A DNA stretch of 12,279 nt from an uncultured Lachnospiraceae bacterium (GTDB lineage: Bacteria > Bacillota > Clostridia > Lachnospirales > Lachnospiraceae), in assembly GCA_902783305.1 (NCBI GenBank), contig CACZQU010000410.1, forward strand, positions 1 to 12,279. Direction: 5' to 3'. The position numbers and the translations under genes are program-made. The notes beneath the pieces are model-generated. The model had not been told where the DNA came from and did no database searches. It was given only the letters and a program-made list of their open reading frames with translations. Shown here in pieces: positions 6,377 to 12,279 of this stretch. Each line of letters opens with the position of its first letter. Positions within the stretch are counted from its first letter, which is position 1.

Positions 6377-6393
6377 CTCTGTTATGCTACAAT
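6365..6393 (+). promoter_or_regulatory. Candidate asnA promoter overlapping the terminator
   Basis: TTGTTT (6365-6370), a 17-base spacer and TACAAT (6388-6393), with TGC directly before the -10 box giving an extended -10. The -35 box lies inside the 3' arm and T-tract of the terminator. The transcript would start near 6400, leaving about 95 bases of leader. Confidence 0.55.
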
Positions 6394-6406
6394 CCATTGG
6401 TTAAGA

Positions 6407-6443
6407 TGTCCTGTTCTTTTTTCAGGACAGGAATGATTCCTGT
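6407..6443 (+). promoter_or_regulatory. Two overlapping inverted repeats at the start of the asnA leader
   Basis: TGTCCTG (6407-6413) pairs with CAGGACA (6423-6429) around a pyrimidine loop. ACAGGAAT (6427-6434) pairs with ATTCCTGT (6436-6443) across one base. The two structures share bases 6427-6429, so in RNA they compete. As DNA, the second is a near-continuous 17-bp operator-like palindrome about 30 bases downstream of the predicted start. Either reading implies regulation of asnA that is not a T-box. Confidence 0.45.
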
Positions 6444-6465
6444 TACTTTTCAGCTGAACAGTAAC
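6442..6465. repeat. 24-bp near-perfect palindrome with the AACAGTAAC core
   Basis: GTTACTTTTCAG (6442-6453) is followed by CTGAACAGTAAC (6454-6465); the halves are complementary at 11 of 12 positions, centred on CAGCTG. The right half repeats the 13-base GCTGAACAGTAAC of the murE leader. It ends 17 bases before the asnA Shine-Dalgarno (AGGAGG, 6482-6487) and shares its first two bases with the preceding palindrome. Confidence 0.6.
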
Positions 6466-6494
6466 TTATTTTTCGCATTACAGGAGGTAACTTT

Positions 6495-7502
6495 ATGGCA
6501 GCACTGCTTACTCCTTCGGGTTATTGTTCCGGCCTGAGTCTTCATGATACACAGGTCGCCATCAAAACCGTCAAGGATTTTTTCCAGCAAACCCTGGCTG
6601 CGAAGCTGAATCTGCTCCGCGTATCCGCTCCGATATTTGTGGACCGGGCATCTGGCCTCAATGACAACCTGAACGGTGTTGAGCGGCCTGTCAGCTTTGA
6701 TATCAAGGGCATGGATCTTACTGCCGAGGTAGTGCAGTCCCTTGCAAAGTGGAAGCGCTACGCCCTGATGGAATACGGTTTTTCCCGGGGAGAGGGATTG
6801 TATACCGATATGGTCGCAATCCGAAGAGACGAGGATCTTGACAATATCCATTCTGTCTATGTGGATCAGTGGGACTGGGAAAAAATCATCGATAAGGAAG
6901 AGCGGAACATCGACACCCTGAAAAATACCGTTCTTGCCATCTACAGCGCCCTTCGCAAGACGGAGAAATATATGGCGGTTCAATATGATTATATCGAGGA
7001 GATCCTGCCCAGAGAAATCTGCTTCATCACCTCGCAGGAGCTGTATGACCTTTATCCGGATCTGAATCCCAAGGAGAGAGAATATCGGATCACCAAAGAA
7101 AAGGGATCTGTTTTTCTCATGCAGGTAGGAAAATATCTCTCCAACGGAGAGCGCCATGACGGCCGGGCTCCTGATTATGACGACTGGGATCTGAACGGAG
7201 ATATCCTTGTCTATTACCCTGTCCTGGATATCGCGCTGGAGTTGTCCTCCATGGGGATCCGTGTCGATGAAAGCGCCCTGGACCGTCAGCTTACCGCCGC
7301 CGGCTGTGATGATCGAAGATCCCTTCCCTTCCAGAAATCCATATTGGAGAAGAAGCTTCCTTATACAATCGGCGGTGGAATCGGACAGTCCAGAATCTGC
7401 ATGTTTTTCCTGCGAAAAGCCCATATCGGCGAGGTTCATGCTTCCCTGTGGCCGGAAGAGATGCGCCGCCAGGCCCAGGAAAACGGTATCCACCTGCTTT
7501 AA
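6495..7502 (+). CDS. asnA: Aspartate--ammonia ligase (asparagine synthetase A)
   Basis: A 335-residue cytoplasmic enzyme of the class II aminoacyl-tRNA-synthetase fold that makes L-asparagine from aspartate, ammonia and ATP, releasing AMP and pyrophosphate. Length fits the family (about 330). Recognisable blocks: the NLLRVSAPIFVD beta strand (39-50), DNLNGVERPVSF (57-68), QSLAKWKRYAL (81-91), GEGLYTDMVAIRRDE (99-113), HSVYVDQWDWE (119-129), and the C-terminal GGGIGQSRICM (293-303), which corresponds to the class II motif 3 ATP-binding segment. The start is fixed by a strong AGGAGG eight bases upstream. It is followed after 19 bases by a CBS-pair gene on the same strand, with no terminator between. 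Its leader carries stacked palindromes instead of the T-box often seen before asparagine genes in Firmicutes. Confidence 0.97.
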   Translation: MAALLTPSGYCSGLSLHDTQVAIKTVKDFFQQTLAAKLNLLRVSAPIFVDRASGLNDNLNGVERPVSFDIKGMDLTAEVVQSLAKWKRYALMEYGFSRGEGLYTDMVAIRRDEDLDNIHSVYVDQWDWEKIIDKEERNIDTLKNTVLAIYSALRKTEKYMAVQYDYIEEILPREICFITSQELYDLYPDLNPKEREYRITKEKGSVFLMQVGKYLSNGERHDGRAPDYDDWDLNGDILVYYPVLDIALELSSMGIRVDESALDRQLTAAGCDDRRSLPFQKSILEKKLPYTIGGGIGQSRICMFFLRKAHIGEVHASLWPEEMRRQAQENGIHLL

Positions 7503-7521
7503 ACTCCGGAAGGAGCAGCTT

Positions 7522-7941
7522 ATGAATATCCTGTTTTTTCTCACCCCTAAAAACGAAACTGCTTTTCTATACGAGGATGAAACGCTCAGCCAGGCATTGG
7601 AGAAGATGGGGAACAGAAAATTCTCCTGCATCCCTGTGCTGAGCCGTGACGGCAAATATTCCGGCACCATTTCCGAAGGAGATCTTCTCTGGACGATCAT
7701 GCAAAGCAAGGATTCCCTCTCCGGCATCACCGGGAATCTCCCGATTCGCTCCATTCCCAGAAGAACCGTCATCAAGCCGGTTCACATCGACTATGATATT
7801 GAAGACCTGATGGATCGTGCCATCAACCAGAATTTCGTCCCGGTAACCGATGACCAGGGTTCCTTCATCGGCATTATTACGAGAAAAGCCATTTTAAAAC
7901 AGATGTTCCAGAAACTGAAGGAGCTTGACCCAAAGGAATAG
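7522..7941 (+). CDS. Stand-alone CBS-pair protein
   Basis: A 139-residue protein made of two CBS motifs and little else. CBS1 covers about residues 1-62 (YEDETLSQALEKM helix, then CIPVLSRDGKYSGTISEGDL); CBS2 covers about 74-130 (VHIDYDIEDLMDRA, then FVPVTDDQGSFIGIITRKAI). No enzymatic, membrane or DNA-binding domain is attached. Such Bateman modules commonly bind AMP, ATP or related adenosine ligands. The ATG at 7522 has AAGGAG six bases upstream; the frame is open further upstream inside asnA but without a start signal. Co-transcription with asnA, which turns ATP into AMP, suggests it may sense adenine-nucleotide state and act on AsnA or on nitrogen metabolism, but that is inference; the ligand and partner cannot be read from the sequence. 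Confidence 0.85.
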   Translation: MNILFFLTPKNETAFLYEDETLSQALEKMGNRKFSCIPVLSRDGKYSGTISEGDLLWTIMQSKDSLSGITGNLPIRSIPRRTVIKPVHIDYDIEDLMDRAINQNFVPVTDDQGSFIGIITRKAILKQMFQKLKELDPKE

Positions 7942-7949
7942 CAAACCAG

Positions 7950-7984
7950 AAAAAAAACGGTTACCGTACACGGTAACCGTTTTT
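7950..7984. terminator. Bidirectional intrinsic terminator between convergent operons
   Basis: ACGGTTACCG (7957-7966) and CGGTAACCGT (7971-7980) form a perfect 10-bp stem around TACA. Eight A precede it (7950-7957) and five T end it (7980-7984), so both strands give a stem followed by a T-run, with the longer one on the minus strand. It ends asnA-CBS on the plus strand and ppk1 on the minus strand. Confidence 0.93.
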
Positions 7985-8038
7985 CGATTCATCTCAAGGC
8001 TTCCGGCACACCGGAGTCCTTCATCATCAGTCTCTGCT

Positions 8039-10228
8039 TCATCCCTGCCTTGGCGCAGCGTTTTCCTCTTCCAAATCCTGTGCCGGTTCAGCCGGTACAA
8101 ATACTCTTTCGTTCTCTGCCTTTTCTTTTCTCTTTATCTCTTTTGTCTTTTCCACTTCTTCTTCACAGAAGGACAGCTGGGAATTGACCTGGATCTTTCC
8201 TCTCTTGTCCGGCTTCTCATACGTCCCGTCAGGCTGCAGAAGATGTGCCTTTACATTGTCGGCAAATTCCAGTTCCAGAATATGCGCGAGTTTTTTCTTG
8301 ATCGCGTCATCCTCCACAGGAAATACAATTTCCACACGGCGGTCCAGGTTTCTGGGCATCCAGTCGGCGCTGCCCATATAGAATTCATCATCTCCGGCAT
8401 TGCAGAAATCAAAGATCCTGGCATGCTCAAGGAAATTTCCCACGATAGAGCGGACGTGGATATTCTCACTGATCCCGGGGATGCCCACCTTCAGGCAGCA
8501 GATCCCACGCACCAGCAGGTTGATCTCCACACCGCAGGAGGAAGCATGGTAGAGAGCCGAAATAATCACCGGATCACACAGAGAATTCATTTTGGCGGTA
8601 ATCTTCGCGGGGAGCCCTTTCTTTGCGTTTTCCGCTTCTCTCCCGATCAGGCTGACGAAACGGTCCTTCATCCACAGAGGAGCAACGATCAGCTTATTCC
8701 AGTGCTTCGGCTCAGAGTAACCGGAAAGCATATTAAATACCGCAGTCGCATCCTCGCCAAAGCGCTCATCACAGGTGCAGATTCCGCAGTCCGTATATAG
8801 CTTTGCCGTAGAATCATTATAGTTTCCTGTAGCCAGATGGACATAACGGCGTATTCCGGTCTCCTCCCGTCTCACCACAAGAGTAATCTTGCTGTGAGTC
8901 TTCAGGCCAAGAAGGCCGTAAATGACATGGCACCCTGCTTTTTCAAGCATCTTTGCCCATACGATATTGTTCTCTTCATCAAATCGGGCTTTCAGCTCCA
9001 CGAGGACGGACACCTGTTTTCCGTTTTCCGCGGCCTGAGCCAGAGCCTTGATAATGGGTGAGTTTCCACTGACCCGGTACAGTGTCTGTTTGATGGCCAG
9101 AACATCAGGATCCTTTGCCGCCTGCTTTACAAAACTGACAACGGGATCAAAGCTCATATAAGGATGATGGAGGAAAACATCTCCCTCGCGGATGACGCTG
9201 AATACATCCTTTCCCGCCGGAAAAGCTGCCACCGGCTGGGGCGGAGCATAGCTGCTTTCTTTGTATTGTCCGAAGCCTTCAAGCCCATAGACCTTCATCA
9301 GCATCGTCAGATCAATCGGGCCGGCAATCGGGAAAATATCCTCTTCCTTGACCTCGAATTCCTTTTTCAGGATCTTTAACAGTCTTGGATCCGCCTTTTC
9401 TTCCACCTCCAGGCGGATCACTTCACCCCACTGGCGCTTTTTGAGCTGCTTCTCGATTTCTTCCAGAAGATCCTCTGCCCCTTCTTCCTCGATGGAGAGA
9501 TCCGCATTGCGCATAATCCGGTATGGATTGGCACAAACCACCTTGTTTCCAAGGAAAAGCTTGCCGATATTGCGTTCGATGACCTCTTCCATGAGGGTAA
9601 CCGTCTTGTCTCCTTCTTTGTCAGAAGGTATCATCACCAGCCGGGGAAGCACAGAAGGAACCTGCACCGTGGCAAATTCCAGAATCTCTTTATTTTTCTT
9701 TTTGTCCTTTTTTTCGATCAGAAGACCGATGTTCAGTGTTTTGTTGCGGATCAGCGGAAAAGGCCGGGAGGAGTCCATCGCCATCGGGGTCAGTACCGGA
9801 TACACATTGTCCTCAAAATAACGGTCAATGAATTCGGCCTGCTTCTCATTGAAGTCCTCATGATGCTCTACCACATGCAGTCCTGCTTTTTCCAGAGCCG
9901 GAAGAATCGAGCGCCGCAAAGTGCTGTACTGATGCTTGACCAGATCATGAGTGGTAATACTGATCTGCTTGAGCTGATCCTTTGGCGTCAGGCCGGCAAT
10001 ATCCGGCTTTTCATATCCTGCATGCACCTGATCCTTGAGGGAAGCAACCCGGACCATAAAAAACTCATCCAGGTTCGAAGAAGTAATGCTGAGAAATTTC
10101 AGTCTCTCAAAGAGCGGAAGAGTTTTGTCCCTCGCCTCGGAAAGCACCCTCTCATCAAATTTCAGCCAGCTCAGCTCCCGGTTGACAAAATACTCCGGTT
10201 TTTCAAAATCCTTCAGATTGACGGACAT
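8039..10228 (-). CDS. ppk1: Polyphosphate kinase 1
   Basis: A 729-residue enzyme that reversibly builds inorganic polyphosphate from ATP. The N-domain begins EYFVNRELSWLKFDERVL (12-29), with the LSITSSNLDEFFMVR block at 46-60. The two phospholipase-D-like catalytic domains hold the autophosphorylated histidine H445 in GLKTHSK (441-447) and the second histidine H602 in EHARIF (601-606). R385 (KQTLYRVSG) and R415 (KARFDEENN) match the phosphate/Mg-contacting arginines of the E. coli enzyme at a constant offset of ten. HLATGNYNDSTAKLYTD (464-480) and MGSADWMPRNLDRRVE (618-633) are also typical. Residues after about 668 form a highly charged Lys/Glu tail of some 60 residues beyond the core fold. 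The start has AAGGAGG six bases upstream, contained in the last codons of ppx; the genes are one base apart, so translation is probably coupled. Confidence 0.97.
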   Translation of the reverse strand: MSVNLKDFEKPEYFVNRELSWLKFDERVLSEARDKTLPLFERLKFLSITSSNLDEFFMVRVASLKDQVHAGYEKPDIAGLTPKDQLKQISITTHDLVKHQYSTLRRSILPALEKAGLHVVEHHEDFNEKQAEFIDRYFEDNVYPVLTPMAMDSSRPFPLIRNKTLNIGLLIEKKDKKKNKEILEFATVQVPSVLPRLVMIPSDKEGDKTVTLMEEVIERNIGKLFLGNKVVCANPYRIMRNADLSIEEEGAEDLLEEIEKQLKKRQWGEVIRLEVEEKADPRLLKILKKEFEVKEEDIFPIAGPIDLTMLMKVYGLEGFGQYKESSYAPPQPVAAFPAGKDVFSVIREGDVFLHHPYMSFDPVVSFVKQAAKDPDVLAIKQTLYRVSGNSPIIKALAQAAENGKQVSVLVELKARFDEENNIVWAKMLEKAGCHVIYGLLGLKTHSKITLVVRREETGIRRYVHLATGNYNDSTAKLYTDCGICTCDERFGEDATAVFNMLSGYSEPKHWNKLIVAPLWMKDRFVSLIGREAENAKKGLPAKITAKMNSLCDPVIISALYHASSCGVEINLLVRGICCLKVGIPGISENIHVRSIVGNFLEHARIFDFCNAGDDEFYMGSADWMPRNLDRRVEIVFPVEDDAIKKKLAHILELEFADNVKAHLLQPDGTYEKPDKRGKIQVNSQLSFCEEEVEKTKEIKRKEKAENERVFVPAEPAQDLEEENAAPRQG

Positions 10229-10229
10229 C

Positions 10230-11774
10230 TCATACCTCCTTCAGTGCCTTCTTACGGCGGATCACCAGTGTGATACCGAACACATCTTCAAAAAACTGGA
10301 CTTTATCCGCCAGCAAAGCAAGCTCCAGAGACAGATCCTGGTCGGACTCCATCACCATCTGAAGCTCCCTGTCCTTCAGCACCGCTTTCAGGCCTTTTAC
10401 CTTCTGGTAATGGCTGCGATCCAGAGCGTTGGCCAGACGGAGAATGGCGGCCAGCTTCGCAATGACCAGATAGCGCTCCGGGTTTACCCCAAGATTGGAC
10501 TCAAAGACTCTGGAAAATTCAAACCTGGTGTTGTTATAACGGACCACGTCGGCAATAATGTGGCGTTCCTCCGTGGATAAACCGATAATCTCCGTATTCA
10601 TGATGATATGATAGGAGCATTCCGCCACCTCTCCGATGCTGATATATTTACCGCAGTCATGAAGCTGTACCGCGATACGGAGCAGAAGCTTCTCCCGTGA
10701 TCCCATACCATGAACCTTTTTCATCCCGTCAAATATCGCCAGAGCAAGCTCAGTGGTTCCCTGTAAATGGCTCTTTCCACTGGAATACCTTTTCGCGATA
10801 TTGCGTGAGGCGACAACGATATCATTGTCAAAATCGTGGGAGCTCTTGAGAACCTTATTCTTTTCGGCATAGTCGTAGGCTACTCCGTCAAGGAGAGAGA
10901 CTCCCGGCATCCACAGAGATTCCGCGTTGAAAATCCCGATAAAACTGTTGATCACCACCATGGTCGGAACAATAAGAGAGGCGTATTCCGGATCGATATC
11001 CATTTCCCGGGAAAGCTCCACCTCGGACTTGCTGACCACGTCCTCATAACGGTTCATAAACTCCGCTTTTGTGATGATATTGTCTGCTGCCTGCTCACGA
11101 AACAGCGTGTCTGTCAGGAAGTCTCCCATCAGAATGACATTCTGTATACTGCGCTCCTTCAGATAAAGTCTCTGGAAAACATCGAGGTCATTGCGGATAA
11201 AATCCGCGACCAGTTCATCATAATGGATCGTCGTTTTTTCCAGCTCCTTCAGGCGCTCACGGATCCGGGTCGATCCGATCTTCAGGCTCTGCGTGCTGAC
11301 GAGGGAGTCTTTGTCAAACAGGGAAACCTGCAGGCTTCCACCTCCCACATCGAGAATAGCCGTGCCCTTCTGTATGGTTTTTTTGAAGCCCACCTCAATC
11401 GCGGCAATGGATTTGTAACCGATAAAATGCTGCTCAGCATTGCTGAGGATCTCTACGCGGATCCCGGTTCTCACATAAATCTGCTCAACGACCACCATCG
11501 GATTGACAAGCTCCCGGAAAGCGCTGGTCGCGCAGACCCGGTAATTGCCCACTCCGAATTCCTTCATCATTCTGGAAAAATCCATCAGAATTTCACAGAT
11601 CTTATCCACGGTTTCCATGGAAAGCTTCCCGACGGAATAGCTTTCCGAGCCCAGATCCAGGCGGTACCGGACATCATTCACTACCCGGAACGGGATCTTT
11701 TTGGACAGCTCGTATATTTTCATTCCAACTTCGTAGGATCCGATATCGATCGCAGCGAAGGTACTCGTCGCCAT
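10230..11774 (-). CDS. ppx: Ppx/GppA-family phosphatase with C-terminal HD domain
   Basis: A 514-residue protein of the exopolyphosphatase/pppGpp-phosphohydrolase family, expected to trim polyphosphate or convert pppGpp to ppGpp in the cytoplasm. The ASKHA-fold domain (1 to about 305) shows the phosphate-1 loop AAIDIGSYE (7-15), the NAEQ segment with the family glutamate E114, and the phosphate-2 loop LDVGGGSLQ (141-149). The C-terminal region (about 315-514) is an HD-type helical domain with H336 and LHDCGKY (371-377), as in longer Ppx proteins. Two departures: Tyr-Glu replaces the usual Asn-Ser after DIGS, and Gln149 replaces the Glu usual in GGGSTE, normally regarded as catalytic. Activity may therefore differ from textbook Ppx. 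It sits between an acyl carrier protein and ppk1; its last codons carry the ppk1 ribosome binding site. A GAAAGGAAA stretch precedes the ATG. Ppx versus GppA specificity cannot be decided. Confidence 0.88.
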   Translation of the reverse strand: MATSTFAAIDIGSYEVGMKIYELSKKIPFRVVNDVRYRLDLGSESYSVGKLSMETVDKICEILMDFSRMMKEFGVGNYRVCATSAFRELVNPMVVVEQIYVRTGIRVEILSNAEQHFIGYKSIAAIEVGFKKTIQKGTAILDVGGGSLQVSLFDKDSLVSTQSLKIGSTRIRERLKELEKTTIHYDELVADFIRNDLDVFQRLYLKERSIQNVILMGDFLTDTLFREQAADNIITKAEFMNRYEDVVSKSEVELSREMDIDPEYASLIVPTMVVINSFIGIFNAESLWMPGVSLLDGVAYDYAEKNKVLKSSHDFDNDIVVASRNIAKRYSSGKSHLQGTTELALAIFDGMKKVHGMGSREKLLLRIAVQLHDCGKYISIGEVAECSYHIIMNTEIIGLSTEERHIIADVVRYNNTRFEFSRVFESNLGVNPERYLVIAKLAAILRLANALDRSHYQKVKGLKAVLKDRELQMVMESDQDLSLELALLADKVQFFEDVFGITLVIRRKKALKEV

Positions 11775-11832
11775 AACACATTTTCCTTTCTTCCTGTATT
11801 ATCCCGCATTCGCAGACAGACCATCCACATTC

Positions 11833-12057
11833 TCAGCCCTTCAGCCTGCAGATCATTTTCCACATTGCTTCTACGGAATTGAAATTTGCGGGAATAATCT
11901 CCCCTGCTCCGACCTTGATTCCAAAGGTATCATTGATCTCCCCAACAATGGAAAGGACGTCAAAGGATGTGATCAGTTTTTTATCGACCAAAGCGGTTTC
12001 TCCCTCAAATTCCACATCAGGACAAAGGTCTTCCAGGATTTCCAGCAGCTCTTCCAT
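11833..12057 (-). CDS. Small acyl carrier protein with a divergent phosphopantetheine site
   Basis: A 74-residue acidic helical protein of the acyl/D-alanyl carrier type. The attachment serine is S31 in LITSFDVLSIV (28-38); the usual Asp-Ser-Leu is Thr-Ser-Phe, so the Asp recognised by holo-ACP synthase is missing. Helix III and the end (EIIPANFNSVEAMWKMICRL) resemble the carriers that Lachnospiraceae encode beside AMP-ligase/MBOAT cell-envelope acylation genes (DltC-like), rather than the fatty-acid ACP. The ATG at 12057 follows AAGGAG with proper spacing; the frame is open to an ATG at 12195, but that start precedes the promoter and adds a Lys/Arg-rich stretch with no ACP character. The next gene, ppx, follows 58 bases later without a terminator. 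A partner ligase is not in the window. Confident as an ACP-like protein, not as to its pathway. Confidence 0.8.
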   Translation of the reverse strand: MEELLEILEDLCPDVEFEGETALVDKKLITSFDVLSIVGEINDTFGIKVGAGEIIPANFNSVEAMWKMICRLKG

Positions 12058-12117
12058 TCGTTTTCTCCTTTTTTTCAGCCTTATTTCGTTTGATTTTGCG
12101 CATAGCTTCATGCTGTT

Positions 12118-12146
12118 ATTATACGACAAAGAGAGGCTTACGGCAA
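12118..12146 (-). promoter_or_regulatory. Sigma-A type promoter of the acp-ppx-ppk1 operon
   Basis: On the minus strand TTGCCG (12146-12141), 17 bases, and TATAAT (12123-12118), a perfect -10 box and a four-of-six -35 box. Transcription would start near 12111, about 54 bases before the acyl carrier protein ATG. No other good promoter or terminator is seen before ppk1 ends, so the three genes are probably one transcript. Confidence 0.75.
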
Positions 12147-12177
12147 ATGTTTTATCATCTGTCCCGTAACCCTCTCT
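12130..12177. promoter_or_regulatory. Inverted repeat overlapping the acp promoter -35 box
   Basis: AGAGAGGCTTACGG (12130-12143) and CCGTAACCCTCTCT (12164-12177) are inverted copies with a single mismatch, separated by 20 bases. The first arm covers part of the -35 hexamer and the spacer. It could be a repressor or activator site, or the weak terminator of a gene beyond the window edge; no T-tract directly follows on either strand, which favours a DNA site. Confidence 0.5.
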
Positions 12178-12183
12178 CTTCTG

Positions 12184-12279
12184 GTTACTATTCACGGATT
12201 AACCGTAAAGCCACGCGCGGGCGAATGGTACCCGAAATGGCACGTTCCCACTCGGTCTCGTCTCCCGACTCGGTCGGCG
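12184..12279. repeat. Second copy of the interspersed element (copy B), cut by the window edge
   Basis: GTTACTATTCACGGA (12184-12198) matches the left end of the 6170-6227 element at 14 of 15 positions. After a 3-base insertion, ACCGTAAAGCCACGCGCGGG (12202-12221) is identical to 6184-6203. Beyond 12221 the two copies diverge. The rest (12222-12279) is GC-rich with a CCGAC/GTCGG hairpin and no clear gene; a minus-strand frame is open to the window edge but ends in TAG at the element and cannot be judged. Confidence 0.7.

Noticed and set aside
7207..7521. CBS protein starting inside asnA at 7207
   Set aside because: The extra 105 residues are the out-of-frame reading of asnA; a clear Shine-Dalgarno precedes the ATG at 7522.
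6450..7775. Long antisense frame opposite asnA (441 codons)
   Set aside because: It mirrors asnA codon structure, has no recognisable domain and no ribosome binding site; it is a shadow of the GC-rich coding strand.
12058..12195. N-terminal extension of the acyl carrier protein from 12195
   Set aside because: It would start upstream of the promoter and adds non-ACP sequence; the ATG at 12057 has a good ribosome binding site and gives the normal ACP length.
1..12279. CRISPR arrays, tRNA/rRNA genes, insertion sequences, toxin-antitoxin or phage genes
   Set aside because: No regularly spaced repeats, cloverleaf patterns, transposase or phage-type ORFs were seen on either strand.

Overview
The window looks like chromosomal core sequence from a Gram-positive anaerobe of the class Clostridia, most likely a moderately GC-rich member of Lachnospiraceae. 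Evidence: the murE-priA-def-fmt order, PriA with a DEEQ box, a Ppx-HD/PPK1 pair, a small acyl carrier protein ending in a PANFNS-type segment, a sortase substrate with a PPKTG sorting signal, and strong AGGAGG-type ribosome binding sites throughout. The taxonomic call rests on family resemblance, not on a database search.

Layout. (1) Bases 1-4544, minus strand: murE > priA > def > fmt (fmt cut by the window edge). murE and priA overlap by 4 bases, so cell-wall precursor synthesis, replication restart and N-terminal formyl-Met handling share one operon. (2) Bases 4545-5067: a divergent control region with a candidate extended -10 promoter for each side, a long inverted repeat between them, and structured leaders on both sides. 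(3) Bases 5068-6111, plus strand: a secreted, sortase-anchored surface protein with one DUF11-like beta-sandwich domain, the only clearly accessory gene. (4) Bases 6112-6494: a gene-free stretch dense in small structures: a 58-bp element with terminal inverted repeats, a 12-bp palindrome, a possible small RNA ending in a strong intrinsic terminator, then the asnA promoter and a leader with three consecutive inverted repeats. (5) Bases 6495-7941, plus strand: asnA and a stand-alone CBS-pair protein, closed by a bidirectional terminator. (6) Bases 8039-12057, minus strand: acyl carrier protein > ppx/gppA-HD > ppk1, the last two translationally coupled, with a good sigma-A promoter at 12118-12146. 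(7) Bases 12058-12279: promoter, an inverted repeat over the -35 box, and a second copy of the 58-bp element's left part running off the end.

How the genes work together: ppk1 and ppx are opposing arms of polyphosphate metabolism (one family makes polyP from ATP, the other hydrolyses polyP or pppGpp) and are made together. asnA consumes ATP and yields AMP, and its partner is a CBS pair, a fold that often senses adenine nucleotides. def and fmt act on the same formyl-Met group at the two ends of its life.

I found no wholly new multi-gene system. The most noteworthy signals are non-coding: a small family of interspersed inverted-repeat elements sharing a TGAAYAGTAA core, the candidate small RNA upstream of asnA, and the leaders of murE, asnA and the surface-protein gene. 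At protein level, the Ppx homologue has Gln where the family normally has a catalytic Glu, and the acyl carrier protein has Thr-Ser-Phe where Asp-Ser-Leu is usual.
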